A stretch of DNA of 64,000 nucleotides from Fidelibacterota bacterium. GTDB taxonomy: Bacteria > Pseudomonadota > Alphaproteobacteria > Rhodospirillales > Rhodospirillaceae. Both the position numbers and the translations under genes were made by a program. Below are positions 54,379 through 63,521 of this stretch, in pieces. Every line of letters starts with the position of its first letter. Positions within the stretch are counted from its first letter, which is position 1. Under the pieces are notes generated by a model. That model was not told the DNA's origin. It was given only the letters and a program-made list of their open reading frames with translations, and searched no databases. The stretch is from assembly GCA_947476275.1 (NCBI GenBank), contig CANJPQ010000001.1:220881-284880 (forward strand). Reading direction: 5' to 3'.

Positions 54379-55548
54379 TTATACGGCTCTAAGCGCATCC
54401 ACGATCGGCATGCGTGCCGCACGGATGGCGGGGAACAGGCCGCCGAGGAGGGCGACGAGGCAGGCGAGGCCGACGCCCATTCCGATGACAGGGAGCGTGA
54501 CGCGCAATGTCACGACTGCGCCCTGGATGACATGCTCGCTGCCGTCGAAGGATATCCAGGCGATCAATGTGCCGGTCACCGCGCCGATGGCACACAACAC
54601 CAGCGCTTCCACCAGGACGGAGATCACCACAGGCGCGCCGCCGAAGCCCAGCGCGCGCAAGGTGCCGATCTCACGGCCGCGGTCGGCGACGGCGGCGTAC
54701 ATGGTGTTGAGCGCGCCGAACACCGTTCCCAACGCCATCAGGCTGCCAAGTGCCAAGGCCGTGGTGCGCAGCAGCTTGAGCGCGAACTCGTAGCGCTTGG
54801 TGTAGAAGTCGATCTCGCGCACGGCATCGACCGCGAGCGACGGATTGGTGGTGATGGCCGCGTTCACCTGCGCGAATGCGTCGGGCGAGTCCATCCTGAC
54901 GTTCACCGTGCTGAAGTTCGCCTGGGACAACGCCGCCATCAGCGTTTCGACGTCTCCGACCATCATGGAATCGCCGATGCCGCCGTCGGTGGTGTACACG
55001 CCGACCACGGTCCAGTCGCCGCCGGGCAGGATGATCTGATCACCGATCTCCAGGCCTTCGAATTGCGTTTGGGCGCTCTTGCCGACGAGCAGCTCGCGCA
55101 GGCCCGACTGGAACATGCGCCCGGCGACCAGGCGCCGTTCGGGCCAGACCTGCATCGCCTTGGGGCCGACCCCGTGGATCATGGTGAACGCCATGAGCCC
55201 ATCGGACTTCTTGATGAGCGGGATATCGGCGAACACGCTGGTCGTTGCAATTGGCGCACCGTCGATGTCGCGCTTCACGCCGGGCGTATCGACGATGGTC
55301 GGCGCATCGGCGCGGCTGATGCTGCTGCCGAGCGTGCCGATGGCACCCTTCGTGACGACGATCACCCGGTCCGGACGGGAGCCAAGGTCCAGCACCGTGC
55401 GGAAGCCGACGGCGAGGGACTGCAGCGAGATGAACACGGCGACGACCCCGGCCATGCCTATGACGATCACCGAGGACGGGCCGCGGCGCTGCGACAGGGT
55501 TCTCAAGCTGAGGCGCAAAACGGCGGCGATCTGGGCGAGGGTGTTCAT
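54379..55548 (-). CDS. ABC transporter permease, type B (pair 3)
   Basis: A 389-residue type B permease, with the start at 55548 giving MNTLAQIAAVLRLSLRTLSQR. It shares VIVIGMAGVVAV, GALNTMYAAVADR, EIGTLRALGFGG and the LFPAIRAARMPIVDALRA ending with the pair-4 B gene. The DNA encoding these C-termini is also very similar, which points to duplication. It starts 2 bp after the type A stop of its pair. Confidence 0.9.
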   Translation of the reverse strand: MNTLAQIAAVLRLSLRTLSQRRGPSSVIVIGMAGVVAVFISLQSLAVGFRTVLDLGSRPDRVIVVTKGAIGTLGSSISRADAPTIVDTPGVKRDIDGAPIATTSVFADIPLIKKSDGLMAFTMIHGVGPKAMQVWPERRLVAGRMFQSGLRELLVGKSAQTQFEGLEIGDQIILPGGDWTVVGVYTTDGGIGDSMMVGDVETLMAALSQANFSTVNVRMDSPDAFAQVNAAITTNPSLAVDAVREIDFYTKRYEFALKLLRTTALALGSLMALGTVFGALNTMYAAVADRGREIGTLRALGFGGAPVVISVLVEALVLCAIGAVTGTLIAWISFDGSEHVIQGAVVTLRVTLPVIGMGVGLACLVALLGGLFPAIRAARMPIVDALRAV

Positions 55549-55550
55549 GG

Positions 55551-56687
55551 CTATCGCCCCGCCAACACGTCGACGGTGGACATGCGACGCATACGCCACA
55601 GCGGCATGACGCAGCTCAAGGCCCCGACGAGGGTTGCTGCGACCACGGCGAGCCCGATAGCGCGCAGCGTCAGCGTCGGCGCATGGGGGGCGCCGGTGAG
55701 GCTGATGAGGGGTGCGGCCGCGGCCGCGCCGACCATGCCAATGGCGGCGCCGATCAGGCAGAGCGCGATGGCTTCCGCAACCACGATGCCGAACACGCCT
55801 TCGGGGGAGAAGCCGAGGATCGTCAAGACGGCGAATTCGGGCGCGCGCTCTCGCACGCTTTGCATCAGCACGTTGGCGGTGAGGAACAGCAGCATGAACA
55901 TCACGCCCAGCGCCACGGCGTTGACCAGGAATTCCACGTTGCCGAGGCTGCCGAGGCCGGACTGGGTGAATGCGCGTTGCGAATTGGTGCGCGAGGGCGT
56001 GTCGGAGTTCTGGAAGAGCTTGTCGATCTCCTTCCCGATACGCACGGCATCCTTCGAATCGGCGATCTTGGCGAAGACCGCACCCACCGTGGGGTTCGGC
56101 CGCACCTCGTTGTAGTACGCATAATTGCCGATGCCAAAGCGCGCATTGTCGCCGAAGGGACTGTCGACGATGGCCACGATCTGGAAGTTCCAGACGCTCG
56201 TGCCATCCTTCAACTTGATGGACGGGGGCGCGGTGAGGCTGTACCGGTCGCCGATCTTGAGGCCCTCTTCCTTTGCCAGCCCGCGGGTCACCACAATTCC
56301 GTCGCGGGTGCGGGCGAGTTCATCGCGCTCCGCGCGGGTGATGATGACGTCGTCCAGCATGTCGAAGTAGGTGTCTTCGACGAAATTGACGCCGCGCGGC
56401 TGGCGGGGGTCCTTGGTGACGCCGAAGATGCCGGCCACATAGCAAATCTGCACGACGCCCGGCACGCGCCGGATCTGCTCGACGGCGGCGATGGTGAGGC
56501 GCTTGCTGAAGGCGCCGATGGTCACCAGCCGATCCTCGGGCGAGCGCGCCTCGATCTGGCGGAAGCCGTCGGACACGTTCTCAAGCAAGCCGAACAGGAC
56601 GAACGCCGTCACCACCGCCATCAGGGTCAGCACCGTGCGTGCGCTCTTCCGCCACAGGCCAGCCCAGATGAGGGGGAGGAATTTCAT
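55551..56687 (-). CDS. ABC transporter permease, type A (pair 3)
   Basis: A 378-residue type A permease, starting MKFLPLIWAGLWRKSART. The periplasmic region contains VPGVVQICYVAGIFGV and the C-terminal helices FMLLFLTANVLMQSVRERAPEFA. The end WRMRRMSTVDVLAGR differs from the other A copies. It overlaps the preceding type A gene by 1 bp; this is the point where two A genes are adjacent. Confidence 0.9.
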   Translation of the reverse strand: MKFLPLIWAGLWRKSARTVLTLMAVVTAFVLFGLLENVSDGFRQIEARSPEDRLVTIGAFSKRLTIAAVEQIRRVPGVVQICYVAGIFGVTKDPRQPRGVNFVEDTYFDMLDDVIITRAERDELARTRDGIVVTRGLAKEEGLKIGDRYSLTAPPSIKLKDGTSVWNFQIVAIVDSPFGDNARFGIGNYAYYNEVRPNPTVGAVFAKIADSKDAVRIGKEIDKLFQNSDTPSRTNSQRAFTQSGLGSLGNVEFLVNAVALGVMFMLLFLTANVLMQSVRERAPEFAVLTILGFSPEGVFGIVVAEAIALCLIGAAIGMVGAAAAAPLISLTGAPHAPTLTLRAIGLAVVAATLVGALSCVMPLWRMRRMSTVDVLAGR

Positions 56688-57826
56688 CAGTCCCTCAACG
56701 CTTCTGTCAGAGGGCGACGCTCAAGACGCCAGGCGGGGAGTGAACTGCTCACCAGGGCCACGATCACGGCGGCGAGCACTCCCACGGTAATCGCGAGCCA
56801 TGGCGGGTTGATATCGCGCGGAAAGTTCTGCGGCGAGAGGACGACCAGCTTGACGCCTACCAGCAATCCGATGATCGCCGCCGGTAGGCATTGCATCAGC
56901 GATTCCCCGATCAAGATCGCTGTGATGTCGCGGCCCTCGAAGCCCATCGCCTTCATGGTGGCGAATTCGCTCATTCGCTCCTGGGCGGACTGGCTCATGG
57001 TGTTGCCGGTCAGGAATAGCAGCATGAACAGGACCGCGGCTGCGACGCCGTTAATCAACACGTTGATGTTGCCGAGTCCTTGAAGGTTGTTCTCAGTGCT
57101 GGTGCGCTCGGACATCGTTCGCGTCGGCGCGCCGGAGTTGGCGAACAGAGCGTCGATCTCGCCGCTGATGCGCACGGCGTCGTCAGGATTGCTGATGCGC
57201 GCCATGAACCCGTTTGCGGTCCCCCGCGGCCCGGAGCGGTTTTCGTCGAAGTAGCTGTAGTTCATCATTGTGAACCGGGCGGTGCCAGGAGGGTCGAAAG
57301 TTGTATCGAAAACGCCGACGATCTCCAGCATCCAGGTCTTGTCGCCATTCTTCTGAAGCGTGGGCGACTGCAGGGGAATCTGATCGCCGGTCTTCCAGCC
57401 GTATTTGTTGGCGTGGCTCGTGCCGACGAGGACGCCGTTTGGCGTCTCGGCGAGCCGGCGCTTCTGTGCGTCGGAAACCAGGAGCTCAGGGCGGAATGAG
57501 AAGAAGCGCTCGTCCGTCGCGACGAAGAAGATCGGATTGCGAGGTTGTTGATAGAACCCGCCCAAGAAGGCGCGTGGGACCATCGCGGTCACGCCCGGGA
57601 TGGCAGCGATTTGTTCAAGATAGGCCAACGGCAGCGGGGTGCCGAACCGCGCGTCGACCTGGAGCACATCGAGCGGGGATCTGTCGCGGGCGTGGCGGAA
57701 CCCGGCGTCCACCGCGCCGAGAGTGCCCAACAGTGTGAAGCCTGCGAGCACGGCGAGGGCCGTAAGCACCGTGCGGGTCGGCTTGCGCCAGATCCCGACC
57801 CATATCAGCGGCAGGAATTTTGTCAT
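56687..57826 (-). CDS. ABC transporter permease, type A (pair 2)
   Basis: A 379-residue type A permease, starting MTKFLPLIWVGIWRKPTRT, with one extra residue at the N-terminus. The periplasmic domain has IPGVTAMVPRAFLGGFY and the helices FMLLFLTGNTMSQSAQERMSEFA. It is the most diverged A copy by eye. It starts 2 bp after the type B gene of its pair, so in pair 2 the order is B then A, the reverse of the other three. Confidence 0.9.
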   Translation of the reverse strand: MTKFLPLIWVGIWRKPTRTVLTALAVLAGFTLLGTLGAVDAGFRHARDRSPLDVLQVDARFGTPLPLAYLEQIAAIPGVTAMVPRAFLGGFYQQPRNPIFFVATDERFFSFRPELLVSDAQKRRLAETPNGVLVGTSHANKYGWKTGDQIPLQSPTLQKNGDKTWMLEIVGVFDTTFDPPGTARFTMMNYSYFDENRSGPRGTANGFMARISNPDDAVRISGEIDALFANSGAPTRTMSERTSTENNLQGLGNINVLINGVAAAVLFMLLFLTGNTMSQSAQERMSEFATMKAMGFEGRDITAILIGESLMQCLPAAIIGLLVGVKLVVLSPQNFPRDINPPWLAITVGVLAAVIVALVSSSLPAWRLERRPLTEALRD

Positions 57827-57828
57827 GG

Positions 57829-58998
57829 CTAGCGCGTCCGCAACGCGTCGATCACGGGCGCGCGCGCCGCGCGCACGGCTGGCAGCAGGCCACCCAGGAA
57901 TCCCACCATCGTCGCCATCCCGATACCAAGGGTGATGAGGGCGCGATTGACTCGTAACTCGAAGAGAGCGCCGCCGACGGTGTGAACGTTGCCGTTAAAG
58001 GCAAGCCATGCGATCGCCGCGCCGACGAAGGCGCCGATCAAGGCTAAAGCAAGGGATTCCACGAGGACGGAAATCACCACCGGCGCCGGGCCAAAGCCGA
58101 TCGCGCGCAGCGTGGCGATTTCCCTCTGCCGGGTGCTGACGGCCGAATACATGGTGTTGAGGGCGCCGAACACGGCGCCGGCGCCCATGATGATTCCCAG
58201 CGTGAGACCCACAAACCGCAACAGACTGTTGAGCTGTTCCGCTTGTTCCGCCGCGATGTCGCGTAACCATCGGACATTCACCGTCAGCGTCGGATTCGCG
58301 GCAATTTCCGCACTCAAGCGGTCAAATCCCTGGGCGCCTTCAACGCGGACCTGCACCGTCGCGAAGACCGGACGCTGGAAAGCGGACATCAGGGTCTCCG
58401 CGTCGCCGATCAAGGCAGATTCGGCCAAGGCGTTGATGGAAGTGTAAGTACCAACAATGGACCAGTCACCTTGGGGGAGAGGGATCGTGGTGCCGACGTC
58501 GAGCCCCACGAACTGCTGCTGCGCCGCGCGGCCGACGAGTAGCTCGTGCAGGCCGGGTTGGAAGCTCCGACCTTCGACGATCTTCATGTCTGGATTGGAG
58601 GCGATGGCAGCTTGAGTCTGGCCAATCAGGCTGACAAAGGTGGTGAAGCCGTCGCCCCGCTTGGTCATTGGAACGCCAGCGTAGAAGTCTCCGTATGCGC
58701 GGGGTTTTCCTTCGGCGGTTTTGCTGATGCCGGGCGCATCTATTATCGTTAGCGCGTTATCGCGGCTGATGAATCTCGCCTGCGGGAAGCGTGCGCCTTG
58801 GCTCATCACCACGACCGCGTCTTTCGGGACGACGTCGCGGATCGCCGTCATAAAGCCTTCGGACAAAGACAGCACGGACAGCGTCACGCCCACCACGCAG
58901 GCCATGCCGATGACGATCACCGCGGAAGCGCCCGCGCGTTGCGGGATCGCCCGGAGGTTCATCATTGTCACCGCAGCGATCTGGGAGAGTGCCAGCAT
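57829..58998 (-). CDS. ABC transporter permease, type B (pair 2)
   Basis: A 389-residue type B permease, with SQIAAVTMMNLRAIPQRAG near its start and VIVIGMACVVGVTLSV. It shares GALNTMYSAV, EIATLRAIGFGPAPV and LLPAVRAARAPVIDALR with the other B genes. It follows the pair-1 B gene by 7 bp, so two B genes are adjacent here. The periplasmic domain contains VEGRSFQPGLHELLVGRAA, closely matching the other B copies. Confidence 0.9.
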   Translation of the reverse strand: MLALSQIAAVTMMNLRAIPQRAGASAVIVIGMACVVGVTLSVLSLSEGFMTAIRDVVPKDAVVVMSQGARFPQARFISRDNALTIIDAPGISKTAEGKPRAYGDFYAGVPMTKRGDGFTTFVSLIGQTQAAIASNPDMKIVEGRSFQPGLHELLVGRAAQQQFVGLDVGTTIPLPQGDWSIVGTYTSINALAESALIGDAETLMSAFQRPVFATVQVRVEGAQGFDRLSAEIAANPTLTVNVRWLRDIAAEQAEQLNSLLRFVGLTLGIIMGAGAVFGALNTMYSAVSTRQREIATLRAIGFGPAPVVISVLVESLALALIGAFVGAAIAWLAFNGNVHTVGGALFELRVNRALITLGIGMATMVGFLGGLLPAVRAARAPVIDALRTR

Positions 58999-59005
58999 CG
59001 CCCCC

Positions 59006-60178
59006 TCACTGCGCCTGCAACGCGGCTGCGACGGGGATGCGCGCCGCGCGGATGGCGGGGAAGATGCCGCCGACCAAGCCGACGACGGCGGCCCAGATCA
59101 ATCCCGTGACCAGCACGCGCGCGTCCACGCTGATCGGGAACACGATCTGGGTGAAGTTGCTGCCGAGCGTGCTGACCGCATTGCCGTTGAACACCACCCA
59201 GGCGACGGCCGCGCCCAGGAGGCCGCCAAGCAGGGACAGCAACAGGGACTCCGACAGGATCGACGCCACGATCGGCAGGGGGCCGAAGCCGATGGCGCGC
59301 AGGGTGGCGATCTCCAGCGTGCGCGCGCTGACGGCAGCGTACATGGTGTTGAGTGCGGCGAAGATCGCGCCGATGGCCATGATGCCGCCGACGACATAGG
59401 CGACGAAGAACAGGATCGCGTCGACCTGGCGGCTTTGGCCGCGGTAATAGTCGGGCTCGCGCACCACCTCGATGCCGAGTTCCGGATTGCTGGTGAGCGT
59501 GTCCTTGAGCTTGGTGAAGTCGTCCACCAGGGCGGTGATGGCCTGGTAGCCCTCGCGGCGATAGGCGGTGATGACGGCTTCCACGTCCGCAAGCATCTCG
59601 GACTCGTGGGTATCGCCGCCGCTGGTGAAGTTGCCGACGATGCTCCATTCGGTGCCGCGGATGGCGATCTTCTTGCCCACCTCAAGGCCCTGGAATTGGA
59701 TTTGCGCCGCCTTGCCGACGATGAGTTCGTCCAGTCCCGGCTGGAACATGCGGCCGCTGATGAGTTTGATCTCCGGGCGCACGGCGAAGGCCACCGGGTT
59801 CACGCCGCGCAACGCGACGTTGGCGCCGTCCTTGTCGCCCTTCTTCGGCACGTTGACCATGACGATGGCCTCGGCGGAGGCGAGCGGCTGGGTGCTTTCG
59901 ACGCGGATGCCGGGGCTGTCGATGATCACGGCGGCGGCGCGGCGGGAAAGGCTGGAGGATAGTTCCGACTGCGAGCCGCCGCGGAAGATCAGCACGCGAT
60001 CGTTGCGCGCGGTGCTCGCCACCGTGTGCGAGAAGCCGGTCGCCATCGCCAGCACGGAGATCAGCACGGCGACGACGCCGGCCACGCCGATGACCACGAC
60101 GAGCGAGGTGCCGATGCGCTGCGGCAGGTTGCGGATATTCATATCCGTCACGGCGATGAACTGGGTGAGGCTGCTCAT
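59006..60178 (-). CDS. ABC transporter permease, type B (pair 1)
   Basis: A 390-residue type B permease, starting near MSSLTQFIAVTDMNIRNLPQR. It has VVVIGVAGVVAVLIS, GRMFQPGLDELIVGKAA, ALNTMYAAVSART, EIATLRAIGFGPLP and IFPAIRAARIPVAAAL. It starts 2 bp after the pair-1 A gene. The conserved GRxFxPxLxELxVGxAA block in the periplasmic domain is shared by the B copies. Confidence 0.9.
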   Translation of the reverse strand: MSSLTQFIAVTDMNIRNLPQRIGTSLVVVIGVAGVVAVLISVLAMATGFSHTVASTARNDRVLIFRGGSQSELSSSLSRRAAAVIIDSPGIRVESTQPLASAEAIVMVNVPKKGDKDGANVALRGVNPVAFAVRPEIKLISGRMFQPGLDELIVGKAAQIQFQGLEVGKKIAIRGTEWSIVGNFTSGGDTHESEMLADVEAVITAYRREGYQAITALVDDFTKLKDTLTSNPELGIEVVREPDYYRGQSRQVDAILFFVAYVVGGIMAIGAIFAALNTMYAAVSARTLEIATLRAIGFGPLPIVASILSESLLLSLLGGLLGAAVAWVVFNGNAVSTLGSNFTQIVFPISVDARVLVTGLIWAAVVGLVGGIFPAIRAARIPVAAALQAQ

Positions 60179-60180
60179 GA

Positions 60181-61326
60181 TCAGCGCTTACGCAATCCGT
60201 CGACGATGGAGAGCTGTTTCGCCCGCCAGGCCGGCGGCAGGATGGTGACGATGGCGAGGATGGTCGCGCAGCCGAAGCCCATGAGGATGACGTCGCCGGG
60301 CATGCCGGCGGCGTAGACCATGCTCTTGATCAGCCCGAACATGAAGTAGGCGAGCGTCATCCCGATGGCCGCCGCGCCGAGACACAGGATCAAGGCTTCG
60401 GCGGTCAACAGGCCGACCACGCCGAGGTCCGACAGGCCCAACGTCTTCATGATCGCGATCTCGGGGATGCGCTCGCGCACCGACTGCATCATCGCGTTGC
60501 CGGTGAGGAACAGGAGCGCGAAGAACACCGCACCGATGATGGCGCTGACGATGAGGTTGATGTCGCCGAACTGCTTGAAATAGGCCTGGGCGTATTCCTT
60601 CTCGTTCTGGGTCTGGGTTTCCTGGGGGCTGTTGGCGAAGGTGGCGTCGATGGCCTCGGCGATCTTGACCGACTGCGCCGGGTCGGCGATGCGCACGATG
60701 AACCAGGCCACCGTGCCCGGGGTGATGGTGCGGGCCTCGTCGAAGTAGGCGTAGTTGAAGAACAGGGAGTTGCTACGGCTGCTGTCGCCGGTGTCGTTGA
60801 AGATGCCGACGATATCGAAGGTCCATTCGCGGCTGCCGTCGGCCTTGGTCCAGATGCCCGAGGGGATGGTGATCTCGTCGCCGACTTTCCAGTCGTATTT
60901 CTTGGCGAGTTCGACGCCGATCACGGCGCCGGTGCGGGTGGTGGCCAGGGTCTCGAGGGTCTCCTTGGAGATCTGCATCTCCGGGAACATGTCGAAGTAG
61001 CGCCGCACGTCCACCGGATAGGACAGCAGGAAATTCTTCCGCTCGCGGTAATAGCCGCCGAACCACACGCCGTAGGTCGCGCCCGTCACGCCGGGCACCT
61101 GTTCGATGCGCTGGAGCATCGCTAGCGGCAGGGGCTCGATCATGCTGAACTTGCTGGCGACATAGAGGCGGTTGATGTTGGCGCTGCGCACGGACTGGGT
61201 GAAGGCGGAGTTCACGCCTTGCAGCATCCCGAACAGCAGGAACGCGGTCATCACCGAGAGCAACGTGAAGACCGTGCGCGTGCGCTTACGCCACAGGCCG
61301 GCCCAGATCAGGGGCAGGTACTTCAT
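60181..61326 (-). CDS. ABC transporter permease, type A (pair 1)
   Basis: A 381-residue type A permease, starting MKYLPLIWAGLWRKRTRTV. The periplasmic domain has VPGVTGATYGVWFGGYY, and the C-terminal region has FFALLFLTGNAMMQSVRERIPEIA. It is the first permease gene after the ATPase, 9 bp downstream of its stop, and is followed at 2 bp by the type B gene. It is probably the ancestral or best-coupled pair, but that is inference from position. Confidence 0.9.
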   Translation of the reverse strand: MKYLPLIWAGLWRKRTRTVFTLLSVMTAFLLFGMLQGVNSAFTQSVRSANINRLYVASKFSMIEPLPLAMLQRIEQVPGVTGATYGVWFGGYYRERKNFLLSYPVDVRRYFDMFPEMQISKETLETLATTRTGAVIGVELAKKYDWKVGDEITIPSGIWTKADGSREWTFDIVGIFNDTGDSSRSNSLFFNYAYFDEARTITPGTVAWFIVRIADPAQSVKIAEAIDATFANSPQETQTQNEKEYAQAYFKQFGDINLIVSAIIGAVFFALLFLTGNAMMQSVRERIPEIAIMKTLGLSDLGVVGLLTAEALILCLGAAAIGMTLAYFMFGLIKSMVYAAGMPGDVILMGFGCATILAIVTILPPAWRAKQLSIVDGLRKR

Positions 61327-61335
61327 GGACGGTTC

Positions 61336-62031
61336 CTAGGCAGCGGCCGTTCGCGCTTCGCCTTCGACCAAGCGGCCCTTGTCCATATGCACCTGGCGCG
61401 ACGCATAGGCCGCGGCCTTGGGATCGTGGGTGACCATAATGATGGTCTTGCCCTGCTGCTTGTTGAGCATCTGCAGGAGGCCCATGATTTCCTCCGCGGT
61501 CTCGCGGTCGAGATCGCCGGTGGGCTCGTCGCAGACGAGAAGCGTGGGATCTGAGATCAGCGCGCGCGCGATGGCGACGCGCTGCTGCTGGCCGCCGGAC
61601 AACTCGCCGGGCTTGTGCTTGGCGCGGTCGGCGAGGCCCACCAGCTCCAAGGCCGCGGCGACGTTACTCATGCGCTGCGCACTGTTCAGCGGCGTGAGCA
61701 GGAGCGGCAGTTCCACATTCCGCTCCGCCGACAGCATCGGCATCAGGTTGTAGAACTGGAAGATGAAGCCGACGTGGCGCGCGCGCCACTTCGAGAGCTG
61801 ACCGCCGGAAAGCGCATCGACACGCTCGCCGCCGACGGTGACTTCGCCGGCGCTCGGCCGGTCCAAACCGCCGATCAGGTTGAGGAGCGTGGTCTTGCCC
61901 GACCCCGATGGCCCCATCAGCGCGAGGAACTCGCCCGGCGCGATGTCGAGATTGATGCTGTGCAGGACCTCCACGCGTTCTTTGCCGCGCGTATAGTGCT
62001 TCACCACATTGCGCAGGGACACGACGGACAT
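61336..62031 (-). CDS. ABC transporter ATP-binding protein, MacB/LolD type
   Basis: A 231-residue ATPase with a complete motif set: Walker A GPSGSGKTT near residue 41, signature LSGGQQQRVAIARAL, Walker B LLVCDEPTGDLD, and the switch His in MVTHDP. It belongs to the LolD/MacB subfamily that works with FtsX-like permeases. It is the only ATPase in the operon, so it must energise all four permease pairs or be shared among them. It lies 30 bp after the adaptor gene. Confidence 0.95.
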   Translation of the reverse strand: MSVVSLRNVVKHYTRGKERVEVLHSINLDIAPGEFLALMGPSGSGKTTLLNLIGGLDRPSAGEVTVGGERVDALSGGQLSKWRARHVGFIFQFYNLMPMLSAERNVELPLLLTPLNSAQRMSNVAAALELVGLADRAKHKPGELSGGQQQRVAIARALISDPTLLVCDEPTGDLDRETAEEIMGLLQMLNKQQGKTIIMVTHDPKAAAYASRQVHMDKGRLVEGEARTAAA

Positions 62032-62061
62032 GGGCGGTTCCTCTCGGTTCGCAGATGGACG

Positions 62062-63312
62062 TTAAGGCGCGGCAGGTTCCTCGACGCGAATGCGCGCCTT
62101 GTCGGTCAGTTTGGACAGGTCGCCGGCGGCGAGTTGTTCGCCGGCGGTAACTCCCGAGAGCAGCGTTTGCCCTTCGGGCGTGCGGGCGCCGAGGCGCACC
62201 GTGCGCCGTTCGACTTCCGTGTTGTGAATGACGAACACGATGCCGGTATCGCCGTTCGCGCTGACCGCCTCGATCGGCACCAACACGCCCGGGGTGGCGG
62301 GCGCTTTCTTGTCACCCGCTTTCTGTTCGCTCAGGAACGAGACGCGGGCGCCCATCTCCGGCACCACGCGGTCGTCCTTTTCCTTGAAGCCGACGCGCAC
62401 TTTCACGGTGGCTTTGGCGCGGTCGGCAGTCGGGATGACGGTGATGATCTCGCCGGGGATCAGCCAGTCCGGATAGGCATTGAGCTTGATGGTGGCGGGC
62501 TGGCCGGGATGCACGCGGCTGATGAAGTTCTCGCTCACGTCGACCTCGACCTCGAGGGAGTCCATGTCGACGATGGTGCAAAGTCCTGTCCGCGTGAAGC
62601 CGCCGCCGGCGGAGTTGGGCGAGACCATCTCGCCGGGCTGGGCGGAGCGGGCGGTGACGATCCCGGCGAAGGGCGCGCGCACGGTCATATCGTCGACGAT
62701 GCGTTCCGCCATGGTGCGGGCGGAGCGGGCGACGTCCCGAGCGCGCGTCATGACGGCGAGATTGGCTTGCGCGGCGTCGTGGTTGGTCTTGGAGGTCTCA
62801 AAGGCGCTGTCGCTGATCACGCCGCGCTGGCGCAAGGCGGTGTTGCGCTCGTACAGCGGCCGCGCGTTGCCGTAGGCGACTTGTGCGGCGACCAGGTTGG
62901 CTTCGGCCTGGTCCACCTGCGCCTTGGTTTGCGCGAGGGCGGCTTGGGCATTGGAATCGTCCAGCCGGGCGATGATCTGGTTGGCTTCGACGCGCTGGCC
63001 TTCCTGGATCGGCACCTCGACCACCTTGGCGCTCACCTTGGCCGAGACGGTCGCCTGGCGCCGCGCGACGACGTAGCCCGACGCGTCGAGCAGGGAGGCG
63101 CCGCCGCTGGCGGACGCCGGGGCCGCGGCGCGCGCGGTGACGGCCTGCACCGGAATGCCCTTCGAGCCGAATAGACCTACGCCCAGCACGGCCGGGAGGA
63201 GCACGATCGCGGCGCCGCCGCCGATCCACCAAGCGCGGGGAATGGGGCCGCGCGCGGGCTCGGCCGGGCGTTCGATCCGCAGTTGATTGAGTAGGTTAGC
63301 CTTATGATCCAC
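62062..63312 (-). CDS. Membrane-fusion (HlyD/MacA-like) adaptor protein
   Basis: A 416-residue periplasmic adaptor from a GTG at 63312 with AGGGGGAAGG upstream; a longer frame from 63372 has no such site. One N-terminal helix (about 28-48) anchors it. The lipoyl-like part has GYVVARRQATVSAKVSAK and VPIQEGQRVEANQIIARLDD. A coiled-coil hairpin with repeated Ala/Gln follows, then VRAPFAGIVTARSAQPGEMV and a beta-barrel. It should link the inner-membrane permeases to an outer-membrane channel. No TolC-like gene is in the window. First gene of the operon. Confidence 0.9.
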   Translation of the reverse strand: MDHKANLLNQLRIERPAEPARGPIPRAWWIGGGAAIVLLPAVLGVGLFGSKGIPVQAVTARAAAPASASGGASLLDASGYVVARRQATVSAKVSAKVVEVPIQEGQRVEANQIIARLDDSNAQAALAQTKAQVDQAEANLVAAQVAYGNARPLYERNTALRQRGVISDSAFETSKTNHDAAQANLAVMTRARDVARSARTMAERIVDDMTVRAPFAGIVTARSAQPGEMVSPNSAGGGFTRTGLCTIVDMDSLEVEVDVSENFISRVHPGQPATIKLNAYPDWLIPGEIITVIPTADRAKATVKVRVGFKEKDDRVVPEMGARVSFLSEQKAGDKKAPATPGVLVPIEAVSANGDTGIVFVIHNTEVERRTVRLGARTPEGQTLLSGVTAGEQLAAGDLSKLTDKARIRVEEPAAP

Positions 63313-63521
63313 TCGGCCTTCCCCCTGGAGCTTCCCCTTGGGTTTCCCCAACGCCCAGCCAGAATACATCAAACCTTACCCAACCCGGGGCTGCAACAAT
63401 AGAGGGAGGCCACGAGGCGGACTTACTTTTGGTTGATAAGGCAAATTTCCGCCGCTCCGGCGGGAATCCCGGAGGACCGGGGCCCGATTCGGGCTCTAAT
63501 GCGCGCGCAATGGGGGCCTGG
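63313..63521. promoter_or_regulatory. Divergent promoter region of the ABC operon
   Basis: A 209-bp spacer between the adaptor gene and a plus-strand membrane-protein gene. It should contain the promoter for the ten-gene operon. No operator palindrome was recognised by eye. Confidence 0.35.

Noticed and set aside
53950..56115. Plus-strand 721-codon open frame in the permease array
   Set aside because: Antisense to three well-defined permease genes; composition is His/Arg/Gly/Asp-rich without a domain.
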